This document shows positions 1-7,600 of a stretch of 64,000 nt of DNA, in pieces. Both the position numbers and the translations under genes were made by a program. Each line of letters opens with the position of its first letter. Position 1 is the first letter of the stretch. A model generated the notes under the pieces. That model did no database searches and had not been told where the DNA came from. It worked only from the letters and a program-made list of their open reading frames with translations. Origin of the DNA: Candidatus Uhrbacteria bacterium (lineage in GTDB: Bacteria > Patescibacteria > ABY1 > SG8-24 > GWF2-40-263); contig JACQSK010000021.1 of the NCBI GenBank assembly GCA_016205975.1, forward strand, positions 62,001-126,000, given 5' to 3'.

Positions 1-195
1 GCAGCCGTGGCCCGCGTAGATGTCCGACAAGATGAGGTTCTCCAGGAGCACCGTCTTGCCCATGCCCGTCTTTCCAATCACATATACATGACGGCGGCGG
101 TCGTCGGTCTTGATGCCGAACTTGGTCATCTTGTTGCGGAAGTTCGTCTTCGCAAAATAGTTGACCTCGTGGTCGTGGTCATGGTTGTACGACAT
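1..195 (-). CDS. P-loop ATPase of TraG/VirD4 or DUF87 type, N-terminal fragment
   Basis: Only the first 65 codons lie in the window; the gene runs off its left edge. The ATG at 195 follows the previous gene's stop by 3 nt. Residues 41-48 read GKTGMGKT, a Walker A loop, preceded by a His/Asp-rich N-terminus and a short beta-strand (VYVI). In Patescibacteria a protein of this kind commonly sits directly downstream of the large two-TM protein found here and is annotated as a type IV secretion or conjugative DNA-transfer ATPase. That assignment is family knowledge; only the ATP-binding loop is seen. It probably closes the secD-secF operon. A generic HerA/DUF87 ATPase is the alternative. Confidence 0.7.
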   Translation of the reverse strand, partial: MSYNHDHDHEVNYFAKTNFRNKMTKFGIKTDDRRRHVYVIGKTGMGKTVLLENLILSDIYAGHGC

Positions 196-198
196 AGC

Positions 199-1836
199 TC
201 ACGTGGGAAGGTTAGGTGGAACAAAGCCATCGTCATTCGTGTCGGCGTTCTCTTCGGTAGGCGCAACAGGATGCGGGAGCGTCTCGGAGAGCGGCTCGTC
301 CGACTCGGGCTCAGCAATCCCCGCGCCAAGAAACGACGGCGCGCCTTCTTCCTCAGGCGCAAAAATATCCGGCGCGCCAGGCAGCGACTGCTCGACAAAC
401 GTCATGGGGAGTCCCGCGGGCGGTTCGCCGCGCTTGGACTCGCTCTTCTTCACGAGCGGCGCCTTGATCGAGATGGCTGGGAAGTGCCAGAGCGTGGCCA
501 GCTCCTCGGTGTTCAAAAAAACAGGATTCGCGCCGATGCCCCAGCCGCGTTTTTTGTAGCCGGTCATGAGGGTCTTCTGTTTTTTCGTGTAAACCCAGCG
601 CATCCAAAAATAATCGTCCTTGGGGACCTGCGGGATGTACAGCGTAAACTTGTTCAGGTTCAGGTGCGTAAACTGGCTCCAGATGCCCTTCACAATGCCC
701 GTGCGCTCGACTTTCACAAACGCGTTCTTCTTGGCAATGTAGATCACACGGATCTTCACGCCCAGCCCGACTTTGCCCGCCTTGAGCAAAATCGCTTCCG
801 CCTCCTCTTTCTGCGCAGGCGAGATCTTAAACGCCTTCCAAACGTCCGCTTCTTTCGCCTCGCCCCCAGGAAGCAACAGGCCGCTGAGATCCACATCCAT
901 CGCCTCTTTCAGAATCTCGTTGGGAATCGTCAGGAGCGACTCGGACGCTGAATCGAGAAAACTCTTTTTCTTTTTCTCCTCCACACCATACATGGTGTTC
1001 ACATACTTCAATCCCTTTTTCATCCAATCGTTGGTCGAAGGCTGCGCCAAAATCTGAATCCAAAAATGCTCGCCGGGGCGCATCGTCGCCAGCTGTTCGA
1101 GCGTGTATCCCAACGGATCCTTGATCTCCTGCGAGATGCGATCCTCAAAGTTCACGTACGTGCGGATGGGGTACATGGAGTCGCGGTCGAGCGTCATCTC
1201 TCCGCCCCACATCTCGTACTCGTCGTTGGGATAGTCGGACGGAAACGCGAGCGTGTAGTCCTCGATCTCGCTGATCTGGGCATCGGGATAGTGGGCATAG
1301 ATGCCTGCTTCGACCACGTCGCGGAACCGCGTTTGCGTGCGGATCACAAATTGGATATACCCCTCCGTCGAGACGATCTCAAACGAAAAAACCGGATGGA
1401 GCTTTCCGTCGATCCAGATTTCCTTCCAGGTGAGCGAGGACTTCGTGCCGTAGAGGTTCGCGTAAAAGTTTTCCATGGCCTTGGGCGTCTGCTCGGTCAT
1501 GGAGGGAACATCCACAGCCAGGTAGGTGAACTTGAGCTTTGCCGAGTACAGCCCTTGGCGGTAGTCCTGCCAGACAATGGTGAATCCCCAGGCGAGCGTC
1601 ACGGCGATCGGAATCCATCCAAACCAAATCAGGAAGTCAAAAAGAATGGCATCAATGGGCTGGTCAAAGTAGGAAGCCGACTGGGCAGCCGCGGTTGTCG
1701 CTTGTCCGATGATCGGGATCGCAAAAAAAGAAAACATAAAGAGGGTCGAGACTAGTATAACAAAAAACCGGGGATGAACCCAGTTTTTTTGTTTGTGGAT
1801 GAAGTCGGTTAGACGTTCTTCAACCATTTCTCCCAC
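199..1836 (-). CDS. Large membrane-anchored protein of the Patescibacteria type (DUF8128-like)
   Basis: A 545-residue protein with two hydrophobic segments near the N-terminus (about residues 25-45 and 64-86), then a long soluble alpha/beta region and a low-complexity Pro/Glu/Asp-rich tail. The start overlaps the secF stop by 28 nt; Met4 would shorten that to 19 nt. No catalytic motif is visible. Proteins of this build, followed by a DNA-transfer-type ATPase, recur in Patescibacteria genomes, and that pairing is seen here. I infer an envelope-associated partner of the ATPase, perhaps part of a secretion or DNA-transfer apparatus. It is translationally coupled to secF, so it is expressed with the Sec accessory proteins. 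Confidence 0.75.
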   Translation of the reverse strand: MGEMVEERLTDFIHKQKNWVHPRFFVILVSTLFMFSFFAIPIIGQATTAAAQSASYFDQPIDAILFDFLIWFGWIPIAVTLAWGFTIVWQDYRQGLYSAKLKFTYLAVDVPSMTEQTPKAMENFYANLYGTKSSLTWKEIWIDGKLHPVFSFEIVSTEGYIQFVIRTQTRFRDVVEAGIYAHYPDAQISEIEDYTLAFPSDYPNDEYEMWGGEMTLDRDSMYPIRTYVNFEDRISQEIKDPLGYTLEQLATMRPGEHFWIQILAQPSTNDWMKKGLKYVNTMYGVEEKKKKSFLDSASESLLTIPNEILKEAMDVDLSGLLLPGGEAKEADVWKAFKISPAQKEEAEAILLKAGKVGLGVKIRVIYIAKKNAFVKVERTGIVKGIWSQFTHLNLNKFTLYIPQVPKDDYFWMRWVYTKKQKTLMTGYKKRGWGIGANPVFLNTEELATLWHFPAISIKAPLVKKSESKRGEPPAGLPMTFVEQSLPGAPDIFAPEEEGAPSFLGAGIAEPESDEPLSETLPHPVAPTEENADTNDDGFVPPNLPT

Positions 1837-2708
1837 GCAACTAAAGCGGGGCTGGCAAAAAAGATGGAGGAGTACGTGCCCACGGCGATGCCGATCATGA
1901 GAGCCAGGGCAAAGGGGCGCGTGGTTTCGCCGCCGAAGAAGAAGATGGCGGAGAGGGCTAAGAGGGTTGTAAGTGAGGTATTCAGCGAACGGACGAATGT
2001 CTGGCGGATGCTCTTTTCCACAACCTCCGGGAACGGCTCGCCGGTGTGATGGGAAAGGTTTTCACGCGTGCGGTCGAACACCACAACGGTGTCCGAGATT
2101 GAGTATCCCAGGATCGTGAGAATCGCGGCGACAAATCCAGAACCGATCTCCCAATGGAGGAAATAACCCAACAGCGCGAACACGCCAAGCGGAATGATCA
2201 CGTCGTGCGCGGCCGTCAGCACCGTGATAAGCCCGTACTTCCAGGAAGCGATCGGCTCGGACACTTTTCGGAACGCCCAAGAGATGTACAGGCCGATGAG
2301 CACGAGGGTGAGCCCCACGCCCATGAGCGAGGAACGGCGCAGCTCGGTCCCAACGGTCGGTCCGATCGAGTCGAACCTGAGCTCGGTGAACGCGCCAAAG
2401 CGTTCCTCCAGAGCCGCCAGGGTCGCCTGATGCTGTGCCTCGTCCTGCGTGACGGAACGGATGATGAGTTTATGGTTCTCGTCCGCCGACTGGACCGAGA
2501 TACTCTCGAGGGACGCGAGGACGTCCTTCACCTCCTGGATGGCGGGCGCGCCTTGCTCGAATGCGAGCTCCATGAGTGAACCGCCCGTGAAGTCCACGCT
2601 GAACCTCAATCCAAAGACGAGAAGCGCGATCACGCTTAAAAGGGTCAGGACAAGCGAGAGGCCAAACCACGCCTTGCGCCATCCGACGAAAGAAAAAGAA
2701 GACATCAT
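1809..2708 (-). CDS. secF: Protein translocase subunit SecF
   Basis: 299 residues, a normal length for SecF. After the first membrane segment comes the family motif DFTGG, then a periplasmic region, and in the C-terminal half GYSISDTVVVFDRTREN, which matches the SecF signature between membrane segments four and five. Six membrane segments are predictable. With SecD it forms the RND-type subcomplex that uses the proton gradient to pull proteins through SecYEG. The ATG overlaps the secD stop by 4 nt, so the two are translationally coupled. secA lies 5 kb away on the same strand in another transcription unit. Confidence 0.97.
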   Translation of the reverse strand: MMSSFSFVGWRKAWFGLSLVLTLLSVIALLVFGLRFSVDFTGGSLMELAFEQGAPAIQEVKDVLASLESISVQSADENHKLIIRSVTQDEAQHQATLAALEERFGAFTELRFDSIGPTVGTELRRSSLMGVGLTLVLIGLYISWAFRKVSEPIASWKYGLITVLTAAHDVIIPLGVFALLGYFLHWEIGSGFVAAILTILGYSISDTVVVFDRTRENLSHHTGEPFPEVVEKSIRQTFVRSLNTSLTTLLALSAIFFFGGETTRPFALALMIGIAVGTYSSIFFASPALVAWEKWLKNV

Positions 2709-4768
2709 ACGTTTTTGTTTCGTGTAAGCCCGTACAGCGCCGGAGACTGGAGACCGCGCGCGGTGCGGATCGTTTTCATGTAGGCGCGCGTGACCGTGAT
2801 AGCCGTAAACAGGGACAGGAGCACGCCCACGGCCAGCGTGAGGGCGAAGCCGCGCACGAAGCTGGAGGTAAAGCTGTACAAGACCGCCGCGGAGATGAGG
2901 GTTGTGAAGTGTCCGTCGCGGATCGGCGCCCAGGCGCGTTTGAACCCTTCATCGATGGATGAGGTGAGATCGCGGCCCGTGCGGTACTCGTCCTTGATGC
3001 GTTCAAAGATGAGCACGTTCGCGTCCACGGCAATGCCCAAGGAGAGGATCAAACCGGCCACGCCCGAAAGCGTGATGGTCACGCCAAAGAGGCGATACGC
3101 CGCCAGGTTCAAGACGACATACAGGATAAGCGCGAACGTCGCGAGCAACCCGGGCAGCCGGTAGACGGCTATCATGAACAGCACGACCAGGGCAAAACCG
3201 ATGAAGGCGGCAGACAGGCTTTTCTGAAGTGAGGCCAATCCCAGCGTCGGCCCCACGGTCTCCTGCGACAAGAGCTCCACGGGAACCGGGAGCGCGCCGG
3301 CGTTCAGACGCTGTGCCAAGAGCTTGGCTTCCTCAAGCGTGAAGTCGCCGGTGATGACCGCCTGGCCGCCATAGATGGCCTGCTGTACCACGGGTGTGGA
3401 GATCGGTATTCCGTCCAAGAAGATCGCAATAGGCTGGCCCACATACGCCTCGGTAAGCGCGCCGAAGAGCTCGCCTCCCTCGCCGTTGAACGTAAGCGCG
3501 ACAAACGGCGTGCCGGCATTCTGGTCAAACTGCACGGCCGCGCGTTCCAGATGCTTTCCGGAGAGCTCTGAGTTTACCCAGTCGGACGCTTCTGGGACAA
3601 CGTCCGTGAGATCTGAAAATGGCATCAGCACGCGCTGAATCGTGTACGTTTTGAGCGCGCGTTCGTCCGTCTTATAAATGAGGTGATACCCGAACTCCGT
3701 CTCCACCACGTCGGAAATCCCGCCGACCGGAAGCGCGCTGGCCGCGAGCCCGAACGCGGGCACGTACTGATCGGGCAGGGCATATCCCAGGTCGCCGCTG
3801 TTGGAAGCGGCGGAAGGGTCTGTGGAGTTTTGGAGCGCGAGCGCGGCAAAGTTTTCAGGCGTCGCCTGGCTCTTGAGGTTGTTGATCTGGATCGAGGCAT
3901 CGATTTGCTTGACGCCGCTCGTGCACCCCGTCTTGCCTTCAAAACAGATTAGGATGTGCGAGAGGCGCATCTCCTTTTTTTCTTCCTGGCTCACGTACTT
4001 AAACACGCTCACGCCGTCTTCGTTTTCAAGCAGGTTGCCGTACACCGAACCGGGAGCCATGCCCCGCTCGATCATGATCGCGTACTCGGCAAGATACGAG
4101 TCGTTGGTGACGTTGTTGATGATGCCCTTGGTGACGGCTAGATTTTTGTCGATACTCTTTTCTGCTACGAGTGCGTCAAAGTCCTCTCCGGAGAGCGCGC
4201 GATTCAAAACGGCACGTGCGGAAGCGCGCTCGGCTTCGTTCAGAGCTGCGAGCTGGGAGAGCTCTTCTTCCGTTGGGTCACGATCGACCTCTTGTCCAGG
4301 CGTCTTGAACTCCAGAACCGGCGTCTCGCCGATCAGGGCAATCGCTTGCGACACGTCCAGCACGCCCGCCAACTCGATGATCACCCGATACGTGCCGCCG
4401 GTCGTGGTCGTCTGCACCACGGGCTCGGACACGCCAAACGCATTCACGCGCCGCTCGATCACGTCGCGTACGCCTTCCAGCGCCGCGCCGCGGTCCGCAT
4501 CCGGAATCTCGCTCATGTCCGCCTCGTAGACCAAGTGCGTGCCGCCCTGCAGATCAAGACCCAGTTTGAAGGGTGACTCCGCCAGCGTGGGAGCCAGCCA
4601 ACCGGTTTGGGCTTGGAGGAATGAAGCGCCTCGGTTCCAGAGAAACGGAAAGTCGTACACGCCGATACCAAGCGTCGCGACAAGCAGCAGCACGGCCGCG
4701 AGCCTCAGCCCCCAGTGCTTGTGTGCGGCTTTCGGCGCTGCCTTCTTTTTGAGTTTCCAGGTTTGCAT
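2705..4768 (-). CDS. secD: Protein translocase subunit SecD with an embedded parvulin domain
   Basis: 687 residues. It has an N-terminal membrane segment (about 20-40), the SecD motif KLGLDLQGG (68-76), a periplasmic part and a C-terminal six-helix membrane part with GIAVDANVLIFER (578-590). Between the first periplasmic subdomain and the head subdomain lies an insert. Residues 267-370 carry parvulin (PpiC/rotamase) hallmarks: LSHILI, GDLGY, the F-x-L-pVGgIS stretch and ETEFGYHLI. A Glu-rich helical linker (165-265) precedes it. The fusion puts a prolyl-isomerase fold on the outer face of the translocon, where emerging chains could be bound or isomerised. That role is inferred. Transcription probably starts at the promoter at 4792-4820. 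Confidence 0.96.
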   Translation of the reverse strand: MQTWKLKKKAAPKAAHKHWGLRLAAVLLLVATLGIGVYDFPFLWNRGASFLQAQTGWLAPTLAESPFKLGLDLQGGTHLVYEADMSEIPDADRGAALEGVRDVIERRVNAFGVSEPVVQTTTTGGTYRVIIELAGVLDVSQAIALIGETPVLEFKTPGQEVDRDPTEEELSQLAALNEAERASARAVLNRALSGEDFDALVAEKSIDKNLAVTKGIINNVTNDSYLAEYAIMIERGMAPGSVYGNLLENEDGVSVFKYVSQEEKKEMRLSHILICFEGKTGCTSGVKQIDASIQINNLKSQATPENFAALALQNSTDPSAASNSGDLGYALPDQYVPAFGLAASALPVGGISDVVETEFGYHLIYKTDERALKTYTIQRVLMPFSDLTDVVPEASDWVNSELSGKHLERAAVQFDQNAGTPFVALTFNGEGGELFGALTEAYVGQPIAIFLDGIPISTPVVQQAIYGGQAVITGDFTLEEAKLLAQRLNAGALPVPVELLSQETVGPTLGLASLQKSLSAAFIGFALVVLFMIAVYRLPGLLATFALILYVVLNLAAYRLFGVTITLSGVAGLILSLGIAVDANVLIFERIKDEYRTGRDLTSSIDEGFKRAWAPIRDGHFTTLISAAVLYSFTSSFVRGFALTLAVGVLLSLFTAITVTRAYMKTIRTARGLQSPALYGLTRNKNV

Positions 4769-4791
4769 AATGGATCAATAAAATCGTCGCT

Positions 4792-4820
4792 AGTGTAGAC
4801 GACGACTTCTCTGAAGGCAA
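4792..4820 (-). promoter_or_regulatory. Promoter of the secD-secF operon
   Basis: Read on the minus strand: TTGCCT, 17-nt spacer, TACACT, followed by 23 nt to the secD ATG. Confidence 0.6.
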
Positions 4821-4835
4821 GTGGACAATAAACGT

Positions 4836-6053
4836 CTAGACTCCTGGAAGCCGGACCGTTTGTTCTGACTCCTGAGGCGCAGGAGAAAACACCCGCTTAT
4901 CCGGCCAGTGGTGAACCGTGCGCAACGAAGCAAGATAGGCCCCTGACCGCTCATCGAGCTCGTGCGGGTGCCCTGGGAGCAGGTCGAGTCGCTCTTTCAT
5001 ACCAAGCATCTTCGCCATGCCGTTTAAGGTACGCGCGTAGTTGGTAGCGTTCAACAGGTCATTGGAAGACCGCTGGTCAATTGGGTCTGAGGCAAGGAGT
5101 CGCTCGGCGGCCGTGCGGGCGCCGGTCCATTCATTTTCTCCGAACGGATCAACAATCAGGTACGTCCACTTCCCTTCCTCGTTCCTGTACACGCGAACAT
5201 TCCCGCCGCCGGCCATGTCGAGCATCTCGTGCGTATTCACGGTGAAGGCCATCAGGCGACGCGTGAGATCGCGCAGGACGTCCGCGAGCTCATGATCCTG
5301 TGCGGCCTCTTCAAGCAGATGTATCGTGCCCACGTGGAGGAACTTATAAAACAGGCTTGCGTCAAACGGTTCCTCCTCGCTGAACGCCATCCGGTTGAGC
5401 CGCTGGTACTCAGATACCGGGATGTCGTAGCGCTCCACGTAACGGAACCCGAACGAGTGCACGTCTGGGTTGTGGCCCTCTTCTTTCTTCTCCGTTCTCG
5501 CCGCCTCTGGGATCGTCTCTTGATAATGGACGATCGTCGGGACGCGAATGGTCGAGGCGGGAGCGAGGTCTGCCAGAGTATTGTGTTCGAGGATGGCTTT
5601 GGCGACTTCAGGCGTGACCGGCACATCGCGCAGCGTTGCACGCGTCGTGAGCAAGTGAGAAGCGGGAAACGAACGGCGCAAGGCCGTCATGAACGCCGCC
5701 TCCCGCTGGAGCGCCTCTTTCATCGCCTCGCGTTCGTCTTGATGCTCGTGCATGGCCTGTGCGCGATCGCGCACGCCCGCGTCGTCTGCGGTGGGGAACG
5801 GCTGAGCCTCCCAGCGCGCAAACGCCTCGCGCAGCACGCCGCGCTTGAGATGGTACATGTCGGCCTTCAGGACCGCACCGCGGTGCGTTCCCTCGCGACC
5901 TTCCTTCTGGCGTACGCGAAAAACGACGCTCTCACCGCCGTGGCCGGCGTATTCCAGATTGTCTGAAAGCAACGGATCGCGCGTGCGTTCCTCGAGGTGT
6001 TTAGCCGCAAGTTCTGAGACGCGATCGGATGATTCGTGAAACATAAATCCCAT
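4836..6053 (-). CDS. Divergent protein-kinase-like fold protein
   Basis: 405 residues, not recognised as a named family. Kinase-like landmarks are in the right order. There is a glycine-rich loop GHGGESVVF (37-45), a strand with a lysine VLKAD (61-65), a catalytic-loop-like AGGGNVRVY with Asn285 (281-289), and a DFG-like IVDPFGEN with Asp302 (300-307). The usual HRD Asp is not evident, so it may be a small-molecule kinase relative or an inactive member. Its ATG shares one nucleotide with the stop of the preceding gene (TAATG). It is the last gene of a run that includes maf and the four-helix-bundle gene. The substrate is unknown. Confidence 0.7.
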   Translation of the reverse strand: MGFMFHESSDRVSELAAKHLEERTRDPLLSDNLEYAGHGGESVVFRVRQKEGREGTHRGAVLKADMYHLKRGVLREAFARWEAQPFPTADDAGVRDRAQAMHEHQDEREAMKEALQREAAFMTALRRSFPASHLLTTRATLRDVPVTPEVAKAILEHNTLADLAPASTIRVPTIVHYQETIPEAARTEKKEEGHNPDVHSFGFRYVERYDIPVSEYQRLNRMAFSEEEPFDASLFYKFLHVGTIHLLEEAAQDHELADVLRDLTRRLMAFTVNTHEMLDMAGGGNVRVYRNEEGKWTYLIVDPFGENEWTGARTAAERLLASDPIDQRSSNDLLNATNYARTLNGMAKMLGMKERLDLLPGHPHELDERSGAYLASLRTVHHWPDKRVFSPAPQESEQTVRLPGV

Positions 6054-6463
6054 TATCCGGCTTTTCTTGAAGCCTTGTGCGCAAGCGCCTCGTCGTACAT
6101 TTTTTCCGCGGCTCGGCTGATCTCATCAAAGTGGCGCTTGGCCTGTGAGAGGTCGTTCACGGTCGCCTCCAGCGCGTTCAAAAAATCAATCGCCTGACGC
6201 ACAGACTCGGGTACGCGCGAATGAATAAACTCGTCTTGTTCTTTTTCGTCCTCAATCGCGTCCATGCGATCGATCCATGGTTGAATCTCCGCATTCAAGG
6301 CGTTGGTCATCTCTTTGAGGCGACCCAGTTCCATGAGGATGCGGGCGACTTCGAGCTGTGCGGACTTGAACGTCTCACGAAGTTCGTTCGGACGATTCTT
6401 TGGCAGCTCCGCGGCCGTGGCGTAGGCGAGCGCTTCTTGCTCGCTCAGATGTTCATGGGACAT
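6053..6463 (-). CDS. Small helical, probably coiled-coil protein, unknown function
   Basis: 136 residues, almost entirely heptad-like helix rich in Glu, Lys, Ala and Leu, without membrane segments or cysteines. The start overlaps the maf stop by 11 nt and the stop shares one base with the next start, so it is translated within a tight operon. It may be a partner or scaffold for the kinase-like protein encoded next; that is inference from coupling only. Confidence 0.7.
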   Translation of the reverse strand: MSHEHLSEQEALAYATAAELPKNRPNELRETFKSAQLEVARILMELGRLKEMTNALNAEIQPWIDRMDAIEDEKEQDEFIHSRVPESVRQAIDFLNALEATVNDLSQAKRHFDEISRAAEKMYDEALAHKASRKAG

Positions 6464-7025
6464 AGGTGAGTGCTTCTATCATCTTCTTTGTCTTCTCTTT
6501 TGGCAACCCCATGAGGCTTTCCCACTCGCCCTCAAAATGCATGAACGGTTTGAACAGCGGATGCTCAGCGGCCAGCGCGCCGGCATAACGGAAGACTTCG
6601 CCGGATTCCACGAACGTCTGAATGTTTTCCTCGGGGATCGGATCAAACGTCACGATCACCTCGTCCACGGCGCTTAAACGCTTCCCTGTCGCCGTGTTGC
6701 ACACGACCGTGCATGAGGTGGCGATTTGCGGACTGGTCGAGAGTGTCGCAAGGAACGCGTAGGCTTCTTCTTTTGTCCGCGGCTTCTCGCGCACAACGCC
6801 CGCCACCACAATGACCATGTCGCTGGTGATGACGATGGCCTCGCCCTCGACGCGCCGAAGCACCGCGTCCATCTTCGCCTGTGCAATCGCTTCGACAAGC
6901 TGGCGCGAGTCGTCTCGACGAATCGCCCGCTCGTCGATGTCTGGAGAGATCACAGAAAACGAAATGCCCATGCTCGTCAGCACGGCCTTGCGGTAGTGAG
7001 AGCTCGAACCCAGGATGATGGTCAT
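6453..7025 (-). CDS. maf: Maf-type nucleoside triphosphate pyrophosphatase
   Basis: 190 residues, the usual Maf length. Family features are seen: the N-terminal phosphate-binding GSSSHYR (6-12), DIDE (29-32), SDMVIVV (68-74) where most members read ADTVV, EKP (80-82), and the C-terminal YAGALA and GLP motifs. Maf proteins hydrolyse non-canonical or excess NTPs to NMP and pyrophosphate and are linked to septum control in some bacteria. The Asp of the ADT motif, the catalytic base, is kept (Asp69). It lies between the four-helix-bundle gene (2-nt gap) and a small helical protein (11-nt overlap). Confidence 0.9.
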   Translation of the reverse strand: MTIILGSSSHYRKAVLTSMGISFSVISPDIDERAIRRDDSRQLVEAIAQAKMDAVLRRVEGEAIVITSDMVIVVAGVVREKPRTKEEAYAFLATLSTSPQIATSCTVVCNTATGKRLSAVDEVIVTFDPIPEENIQTFVESGEVFRYAGALAAEHPLFKPFMHFEGEWESLMGLPKEKTKKMIEALTYVP

Positions 7026-7027
7026 AG

Positions 7028-7570
7028 CTAGAAGCCTCTGCTTTGCTTTCGCATTTTGTACAGGCGTTCTGTAAACCCGCCGTCTTTCACGAACTGTTGT
7101 TCAAGCGAGCGCAGCTGTTGGTCAAGCAAGTAGTTGGCCTGGTGGATTAAGCAAATGGCGGTGTTGGCCGCAGACTCCGGGCGTTCGCAATAGGTTCGAT
7201 AGGTCGTATAGGACCTATTGCCTAGATAGGCTAATTTCCTGATTTGTAAAACGTTTGGGTGCGCCTTCTCCCACAGGACAAGCTGACGCTGGCGCAGGTA
7301 GTCTTCAAAGTCGAGCAACAATTCTTCTAGGCTCGCACGAGCCACGCCGATGAGTTTCAGCTCTGTCTTCTTGGACGTGCCCGACGCCTGGCAGCCCTCT
7401 GCTATGTTCTGTCGCCCCGAGCGCGCCGCTTGGACCATTTGGTCCTTCATTCGGTAGTCCTTCACAAAGCGGCTACAGAAATCAACCGTCAGGTCGTAAA
7501 CAATGGTCGTTGTCTGAAACGATTTGAGATCGCGGTACCCGCCGTGAGCTGGAATGAGTGTTTCCTCCAT
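7028..7570 (-). CDS. Four-helix-bundle suffix-domain protein (S23/IVS-protein relative)
   Basis: 180 residues from ATG 7570, chosen because the family begins MEETLIPAHGGY; an upstream in-frame extension would be repeat-encoded. The stretches DQMVQAARSGRQNIAEG and LEELLLDFEDYLRQ are typical of the S23 (23S rRNA intervening-sequence) four-helix fold with the C-terminal suffix domain. Related bundles form pentamers and bind nucleic acid, for example Avd of diversity-generating retroelements, but this family has no proven role. A copy of a 33-bp repeat supplies the start codon (7568-7600). A second copy (7188-7222) is translated in frame as the Tyr/Thr/Arg-rich patch YTTYRTY. Confidence 0.88.
   Translation of the reverse strand: MEETLIPAHGGYRDLKSFQTTTIVYDLTVDFCSRFVKDYRMKDQMVQAARSGRQNIAEGCQASGTSKKTELKLIGVARASLEELLLDFEDYLRQRQLVLWEKAHPNVLQIRKLAYLGNRSYTTYRTYCERPESAANTAICLIHQANYLLDQQLRSLEQQFVKDGGFTERLYKMRKQSRGF
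7188..7222. repeat. 33-bp CATAGGTC-type repeat, copy A (inside the four-helix-bundle gene)
   Basis: Interspersed element with inverted ends (CAATAGGT...ACCTATTG) and an internal AGGTCGTATAGGACC core. It is related to copies at 7568 and 12398 and lies in frame within the coding sequence. Confidence 0.7.
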
Positions 7571-7600
7571 AGGTCGTATTGGTCCTATGGGACCTATTGC
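7568..7600. repeat. 33-bp CATAGGTC-type repeat, copy B (secA stop / next start)
   Basis: Reads CATAGGTCGTATTGGTCC then TATGGGACCTATTGC. On the minus strand it contains the secA stop codon (7594-7596) and the start codon of the downstream gene (7568-7570). Confidence 0.75.

Noticed and set aside
1066..1755. Plus-strand frame of 229 codons
   Set aside because: Antisense to the two-TM protein gene; Arg/Leu/Asp-rich shadow.
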